Positions 59,627-64,000 of a stretch of 64,000 nucleotides of DNA are shown one piece after another. The stretch spans positions 62,001 to 126,000 of the forward strand of contig NZ_CP175562.1 in NCBI RefSeq assembly GCF_046097105.1, written 5' to 3'. Source of the stretch: Natroniella sp046097105 (GTDB taxonomy: Bacteria; Bacillota; Halanaerobiia; Halobacteroidales; Halobacteroidaceae). The notes beneath the pieces are model-generated. The model saw only the letters and a program-made list of their open reading frames with translations, was not told the origin of the DNA and searched no databases. Position numbers and translations under genes: made by a program. Every line of letters starts with the position of its first letter. Position 1 is the first letter of the stretch.

Positions 59627-60781
59627 ATGTTAATTGAGCCTCATGGAGGCAAGTTGATTGATCGGATTGTGATAGGAGAAGAGAAAGAAGAGTGGTTAGC
59701 TAAGGCAGATAAGCTACCAAAAATTGAGTTGTCTAGAGAAATGCTAACAGAAGCAGAAAATATAGCAACAGGTTTATATAGTCCATTAGAGGGCTTTATG
59801 ACTGAAGGGGATTACAAATCGGTTGTAGAAGAGATGTATCTAACTAATGGGCTACCGTGGACGATACCCGTTGTATTAGATGTTAGTACTGAGAAAGCTG
59901 CTCAACTTGCAGTTGGGGAAGATATAGCTTTAACAGATCAAGCTGGTCAGGTTTATGCTATTTTACATTTAGCAGATAAATACACTTACGATAAAGAAAA
60001 AGAAGCAGATTTAGTCTATCGAACAACGGAGGCTGAACATCCAGGAGTAGCTAAGTTATATCAAAGTGGTGATGTCTTATTAGGTGGAAAAATTTCATTA
60101 TTAAGAAGAGTGAGATATGAGCACTTTAATCAGTATCGATTAGATCCTAAAGATGTTAGAGCATTAATTGAAGAAAAAGACTGGAATCGCGTGGTAGGTT
60201 TTCAGACTAGAAATCCAATTCATCGGGCTCATGAATATATTCAAAAGTGTGCTTTAGAAATTTGTGATGGTTTATTGTTAACACCCTTAGTAGGTAAGAC
60301 TAAAAGTAGTGATGTACCGGTAGAGTATCGAATTGAGAGTTACGAAGTTATAATGGATAAGATTTATCCTCATAACAGAACTGCTTTAACAGTTTTTCCA
60401 GCAGCAATGAGATATGCAGGGCCAAGAGAAGCAGTTTTTCATGCCTTATGTCGTAAAAATTATGGTTGTACTCATTTTATAGTCGGACGTGATCATGCTG
60501 GAGTAGGAGATTATTATGGTACTTATGATTCCCAAGAGATTTTTAAGGAATTTAAATGGTGTGGCGATTTAGGAATTGAACCATTATGCTTTGATTATGC
60601 TTTTTATTGTAAGAGGTGTGCTGCAATGGCGACAGCTAAAACTTGTCCTCATGATGAAGAATACCATGTTTCATTAAGTGGAACTCGAGTCAGAGGGTTA
60701 TTAAGAAATGGTAAACGGCCTCCTGAAGAGTTGACTAGACCAGAGGTAGCTGAAGTATTGATTAAAGGAATGGCGCAGTAA
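59627..60781 (+). CDS. sat: sulfate adenylyltransferase (ATP sulfurylase)
   Basis: It activates sulfate to APS with ATP. 384 residues from the ATG that follows AAGGAGGAG (an upstream in-frame GTG at 59600 lacks a site). Active-site motifs are QTRNPIHRAHEY near residue 198 and GRDHAGVG near 288, with a C-terminal FYCKRCAAMATAKTCPH cysteine cluster that holds zinc in thermophile homologues. It is the single-chain Sat type found with AprAB, not CysD/CysN. There is no inhibitory APS-kinase-like tail. Located 72 bases after metY, likely in the same operon. Confidence 0.96.
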   Translation: MLIEPHGGKLIDRIVIGEEKEEWLAKADKLPKIELSREMLTEAENIATGLYSPLEGFMTEGDYKSVVEEMYLTNGLPWTIPVVLDVSTEKAAQLAVGEDIALTDQAGQVYAILHLADKYTYDKEKEADLVYRTTEAEHPGVAKLYQSGDVLLGGKISLLRRVRYEHFNQYRLDPKDVRALIEEKDWNRVVGFQTRNPIHRAHEYIQKCALEICDGLLLTPLVGKTKSSDVPVEYRIESYEVIMDKIYPHNRTALTVFPAAMRYAGPREAVFHALCRKNYGCTHFIVGRDHAGVGDYYGTYDSQEIFKEFKWCGDLGIEPLCFDYAFYCKRCAAMATAKTCPHDEEYHVSLSGTRVRGLLRNGKRPPEELTRPEVAEVLIKGMAQ

Positions 60782-60938
60782 GAGCATTGAATAATGAATA
60801 TTTAATAATTAATAGTTGAAGGTCAAAAGCATAAATAATAGTTCAAAGCAAGTTTAAAATTAATAAAATAAGTTTTTGTTCTTAAATTATTAAATACTAG
60901 ATATTTTAAATATTAAATGATTTTAAAGGTGGGATAGA

Positions 60939-61481
60939 ATGTGTCGAACTAATCGTGGTGTAACAGTTTGGTTTACTGGTTTAAGTGGAGCTGGTAAGAC
61001 GACGGTAGCTAAGGAAGTAGAAAAGCGATTAGAAGAAAAAAAAATCAGGATACAGCGGTTAGATGGGGATATTGTACGTGAGTCTTTGACTAAGGATCTA
61101 GGATTTAGTAAAGAGGATCGTAATGAAAATATTAAAAGAAATACCTTTGTAGCTAAGTTATTGACTAAACATGATGTGATTACTTTATGCTCTTTTATTT
61201 CACCTTATCGTTTAGCACGGGAGTATGCACGCCGAGAGATTGAAGAGGTAGGAGAGTTTGTTGAAATCTTTGTCAATTCTCCAATAGAAGTTTGTGAGGA
61301 GCGAGATGTTAAGGGGCTTTATCAACAGGCTAGAGATGGTAATATAGATAATTTTACTGGGATTTCTGACCCTTATCAAGCTCCAAGGAATCCTGATTTA
61401 GAATTGAGAACTGATCAGGAGACATTAAAAGAGAGTGCTCAAAAGGTAATTGATTATTTAACAAAACAGAATTATATTTAA
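60939..61481 (+). CDS. cysC: adenylylsulfate (APS) kinase
   Basis: It phosphorylates APS to PAPS. 180 residues. Walker A is in TGLSGAGKTTVA near residue 18, RLDGDIVRESL and DRNENIKRN contact APS, and a mobile lid RDVKGLYQQARDG lies near 130, all as in CysC. No PAPS reductase gene is visible; the adjacent AprAB uses APS directly, so this enzyme would draw APS into a side branch for sulfotransfer or nucleotide signalling. A 157-base AT-rich gap separates it from sat. AAAGGTGGG precedes the ATG. Confidence 0.95.
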   Translation: MCRTNRGVTVWFTGLSGAGKTTVAKEVEKRLEEKKIRIQRLDGDIVRESLTKDLGFSKEDRNENIKRNTFVAKLLTKHDVITLCSFISPYRLAREYARREIEEVGEFVEIFVNSPIEVCEERDVKGLYQQARDGNIDNFTGISDPYQAPRNPDLELRTDQETLKESAQKVIDYLTKQNYI

Positions 61482-61492
61482 GGATGATGAGG

Positions 61493-63184
61493 ATGGAACA
61501 ATGTGAAGTAGTTGAACTGACAACTGATATCTTAATCATTGGTGGTGGAGCTGCTGGTTGTTATGCTGGAGTAAGGGCCAAGGAAGAAAATCCAGATGTT
61601 GATATTTTAATCGTTGATAAGGCTCATATTGAGCGGAGTGGCTGTCTGGCAGCAGGAATTAATGCTATCAATGCTTATTTGAATCCTGGTGTTGGCCCTA
61701 AAGATTTTTTAGATTATATTAAACAGGATTCAGAAGATTTAGTTAGAGATGATTTGATATATACTCTTGCTCAAGGCTTAAATCGAGCTGCGGATAAGCT
61801 GGAGCAATGGGGGCTACCTTTTTTGAAGGATGAGGAGGGCAACTTTCTTCCTCGCGGGAGAAGGAGTGTTCAGATTAAGGGTGAGAATATTAAGCCGATT
61901 ATGGCTCAAGCCGTTAGAGATAGTGGAGTGGATGTTTTAAATCGGGTCAATATTACTAATTATCTAATAGAAGATAATCGAGTTAAGGGAGCTTATGGCT
62001 TTTCTGTTCGTGATAATAAGTTTTATTCAATTAATGCTAAAGCGGTAATCTGTGCTACTGGTGGAGCGGCAGGAATCTATCGACCCAATAACCCTGGCCA
62101 GGCACGCCATAAAATGTGGTATCCACCATTTAATACTGGAGCAGGTTATGCTATGGGTTTAAGAGCTGGAGCGGAGATGACAACCTTCGAGATGAGATTT
62201 ATTGCTTTACGGGTTAAAGATGTCATTTCTCCAACAGGAACGATTGCTCAAGGGTTTAATGCTCGACAGGTTAATGCTTTAGGAGAAGAGTATCAGACTA
62301 ATTATGAGAAAAATACTACTCCCTTACGCTTATATGCTACTGTGGAAGAGAACAAAGCAGGGCGTGGGCCATGTTATTTGGATATTACCCATTTAGATAC
62401 GCAAGAAAATCAAAAGATTAAAGAGATGTTTTTGAATATGTCACCAGGAATTCTCTTGAAGTGGGCTGATCGAGAGATAGAACCACAGGACGAACCGGTT
62501 GAAATTTGTGGAACAGAACCATATTTGGTTGGTGGTCATGCTCAGGCAGGTTATTGGATTAATACTGATCGGCATACTACTTTAGAAGGTTTATATGCTG
62601 CTGGTGATGTGGCTGGAGGAGCCCCTAAAAAGTATGTTACAGGTGCTATGGCTGAGGCTGAGATTGCAGTCTTAGATGCATTAGAGTATATTAAAGGAGT
62701 TGCTTTGAGAGAAAAATCTCAGTCCGAACAGTTGACTAAAGAATTTGAGCGAGTCTATGCTCCATTACAGCGAAAAGAAGGTGTTGGCCCGGCTGAACTT
62801 GAAGAGCGATTACAGAAGATAATGGATGAATATGCTGGTGGAGTGGGTACAAATTATGAGTTACATCAGGAAAAGTTATTACAGGCTAGAAAATTATTAA
62901 GAGTATTAGAGCAGGATTTAGGTTCTATTCAAGCTGAAAACTTACACCAATTACTACAAGTCCACGAGGTAATTGACCGTGTTATTGTAGCTCGCGTCTT
63001 GGTTGAACATTTATTATATAGAAAAGAGACCCGCTGGAAGTCTTATCAACAGCGGATTGATTATCCTCAGCGTGATGATCAAAATTGGTTTATATTTGTT
63101 AACTCTGTTTATGATCAGCAGACTGGAAAGGTTAAAATCTTGGAAAGAGAACCTATTGAATTGGGTGATTTAGATGTCAGTTAG
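61493..63184 (+). CDS. aprA: adenylylsulfate reductase subunit alpha, AprA-type
   Basis: A flavoprotein that reduces APS to sulfite and AMP. 563 residues from the ATG at 61493 (TAAGGATG is upstream; two earlier ATGs are possible). The FAD dinucleotide motif IIGGGAAGCYAG lies near residue 15. The substrate region FEMRFIALRVKDVISPTGT (near 240) and GGHAQAGYWIN (near 360) include the Arg, Trp and His known from AprA crystal structures, and AAGDVAGGAPKKYVTGAMAE follows. It is shorter than the roughly 640-residue dissimilatory form. Overlaps aprB by 11 bases. Confidence 0.93.
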   Translation: MEQCEVVELTTDILIIGGGAAGCYAGVRAKEENPDVDILIVDKAHIERSGCLAAGINAINAYLNPGVGPKDFLDYIKQDSEDLVRDDLIYTLAQGLNRAADKLEQWGLPFLKDEEGNFLPRGRRSVQIKGENIKPIMAQAVRDSGVDVLNRVNITNYLIEDNRVKGAYGFSVRDNKFYSINAKAVICATGGAAGIYRPNNPGQARHKMWYPPFNTGAGYAMGLRAGAEMTTFEMRFIALRVKDVISPTGTIAQGFNARQVNALGEEYQTNYEKNTTPLRLYATVEENKAGRGPCYLDITHLDTQENQKIKEMFLNMSPGILLKWADREIEPQDEPVEICGTEPYLVGGHAQAGYWINTDRHTTLEGLYAAGDVAGGAPKKYVTGAMAEAEIAVLDALEYIKGVALREKSQSEQLTKEFERVYAPLQRKEGVGPAELEERLQKIMDEYAGGVGTNYELHQEKLLQARKLLRVLEQDLGSIQAENLHQLLQVHEVIDRVIVARVLVEHLLYRKETRWKSYQQRIDYPQRDDQNWFIFVNSVYDQQTGKVKILEREPIELGDLDVS

Positions 63185-63491
63185 AATCAATCATAAATTA
63201 TGTAATGGTTGTGGTCAACGGAAAGGGTCATTATGTATTAGAGTTTGCCCTGGGAATTTATTATATAAAAATAAAAGTAACAAAGCAGAAATTAGAGAAA
63301 GGCGGGATTGCTGGGACTGTGCTGCTTGTGTTAAAGAATGTCCACAGCAAGCAATCGAGCTCTATTTACCAGCTGAAATAGGTGGCAGAGGTTCTACATT
63401 ACAAGCTAAACAGAAGAAGGATAAACTTATCTGGCAGTTGAAGAAGGTAGATGGTTCTTGTGAAGAGTTTGAAATTAAAATTGAAGAGTAG
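63174..63491 (+). CDS. aprB: adenylylsulfate reductase subunit beta, short AprB-type ferredoxin
   Basis: A 105-residue protein with two 4Fe-4S sites: CNGCGQRKGSLCIRVCPG near residues 11-28 and CWDCAACVKECP near 45-56. The inserted loop and spacing match AprB, which feeds electrons to the AprA flavin. Dissimilatory AprB is about 150-170 residues with a C-terminal tail that wraps AprA; this one ends soon after the second cluster with KKVDGSCEEFEIKIEE. No QmoABC genes are near, so a soluble ferredoxin is the likely donor. Ends the sulfur operon. Confidence 0.92.
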   Translation: MSVRINHKLCNGCGQRKGSLCIRVCPGNLLYKNKSNKAEIRERRDCWDCAACVKECPQQAIELYLPAEIGGRGSTLQAKQKKDKLIWQLKKVDGSCEEFEIKIEE

Positions 63492-63498
63492 CTAAAGT

Positions 63499-63528
63499 AA
63501 AGGCGCGGGCCAACCGCGTCTTTATTTG
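63499..63528 (+). terminator. terminator of the sat-aprAB unit
   Basis: AAAGGCGCGG (63499-63508) pairs, with one G-U, to CCGCGTCTTT (63514-63523), a notably GC-rich stem for this genome, with a TTTATTTG tail. Confidence 0.8.
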
Positions 63529-63610
63529 TTTATAGTAAAGCTATATATAAATATTTTCTTAAAGGTTGGTTATATTATTAGTAGCTTTATTTTTAGAAAG
63601 GAGGTTAATA

Positions 63611-64000
63611 ATGGGAGGAAAAAGAAACTTAGCCATAAGCTTTTTGGTTTTAGCAGTTGTAATAGGAGGTCTGATAATTTATGATCGTCAAGAACCTGCA
63701 CCTGATGAAGAGCCAGTAGCAGAGATGATATTAGAGCCTGAGCACTGGCAAGATGAGCACCCTGCTATCTATGCTTCTTATATGAGAAATTCAAATGAAG
63801 CAGATGATCAGATTGAATTTGGTGGAGATCAGCAGATTGATTATATAGAGAAGTATCCGGATATTAAAGTGCTTTATGAAGGGTTTGGATTCAGTAAAGA
63901 GTATTTTTCAGCTCGGGGTCATCTTCATACTTTAGAAGATGTTTTAGCAATTGAGCGACCTAAGCCAGGAGCATCTTGTCTAGCTTGTAAGACAGCTGCT
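63611..64000 (+). CDS. nrfA: ammonia-forming cytochrome c nitrite reductase NrfA, N-terminal part (cut by window)
   Basis: The first 130 codons are present. An uncleaved-looking anchor/signal (LAISFLVLAVVIGGLIIY, residues 7-24) leads to the periplasmic or outside domain. ARGHLHTLEDVLAIERPKPGASCLACK contains the first haem site: Cys123-x-x-Cys126-Lys127, the CxxCK haem whose lysine is the distal-side iron ligand unique to NrfA. Family enzymes reduce nitrite (also sulfite) to ammonia with five haems. AAAGGAGG precedes the ATG. No NrfH quinol-oxidising partner lies upstream; it may follow to the right. Confidence 0.88.
   Translation, partial: MGGKRNLAISFLVLAVVIGGLIIYDRQEPAPDEEPVAEMILEPEHWQDEHPAIYASYMRNSNEADDQIEFGGDQQIDYIEKYPDIKVLYEGFGFSKEYFSARGHLHTLEDVLAIERPKPGASCLACKTAA

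Noticed and set aside
61493..63491. AprAB as evidence of dissimilatory sulfate respiration
   Set aside because: No dsrAB, dsrC, qmo or dsrMKJOP genes are present. The subunits are shorter than dissimilatory ones and the neighbours all serve cysteine/homocysteine synthesis.
1..64000. CRISPR arrays, tRNA or rRNA genes, complete insertion sequences, prophage
   Set aside because: I looked for regularly spaced repeats, tRNA-like cloverleaf ends, rRNA signatures and transposase or integrase genes and saw none.

Overview
The window is AT-rich DNA from a low-GC, anaerobic Firmicute. Several signals are typical of that phylum: a T-box leader on the branched-chain operon, a CIRCE operator on groESL, a glmS ribozyme, two guanine-type riboswitches, an EndoA/EndoAI toxin-antitoxin pair, purine-rich Shine-Dalgarno sites and frequent GTG/TTG starts. 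A LolA-like/TPR exported protein and a multihaem nitrite reductase start suggest a diderm halophilic clostridium-like lineage such as Halanaerobiales/Halobacteroidaceae. That placement is inference from gene content, not a search result.

Layout. 1-850: end of a radical SAM gene and a degenerate CPBP-type membrane protein. 1056-13952: branched-chain amino acid synthesis, with ilvD alone under its own promoter, bioY opposite it behind a BirA-like operator, and then ilvB-ilvN-ilvC-leuA-leuC-leuD-leuB-cimA. That operon follows a nearly 700-base leader holding a Leu-type Stem I, a complete T-box (Ile favoured) and a further terminator. CimA implies isoleucine is made through citramalate. 14235-22962: membrane protein, FAH enzyme, quinone/isoprenoid genes (menG, polyprenyl synthase) and the cell-wall/c-di-AMP set cdaA-glmM-glmS. 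23079-30864: acpS, nnr, a CBS protein, an RNA-binding-domain/UPF1-like helicase fusion, a tiny solo antitoxin-tail gene, ndoAI-ndoA and an M20 peptidase. 30918-40376: TPR protein, amidohydrolase, the t6A genes tsaE-tsaB-rimI-tsaD, a radical SAM/PDZ/DUF512 protein and an ACT/UPF0210 pair on the minus strand. 40856-46005: groESL and larE-larB-larC, with larC split by a probable programmed -1 frameshift. 46058-51361: guaA and a purine permease, each behind a guanine riboswitch, then YerC and DUF389 proteins. 51623-63491: sulfur assimilation. 63611-64000: start of nrfA.

The most interesting system is the sulfur block at 52713-63491. Sat makes APS, an AprAB-type reductase makes sulfite, and a sulfite reductase fused to a helical domain and a TusA domain makes and may relay sulfide. 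A ThiS-like carrier, its E1-like activator, a JAMM protease and a MetY-type enzyme complete a protein-thiocarboxylate route to homocysteine. Parts of such a system are known from Wolinella (HcyS/HcyF/HcyD) and Mycobacterium (CysO/Mec). The joining to AprAB, the fused reductase-TusA and the six-residue cap on the carrier deserve attention. A YeiH exporter, a 46-residue membrane peptide and near-identical promoters in front of yeiH and the carrier gene appear to belong to the same regulon.

Scattered through the intergenic gaps are small hairpin repeats, two of them linked to local tandem duplications of 110 and 120 bp, and two short elements with shared terminal inverted repeats.
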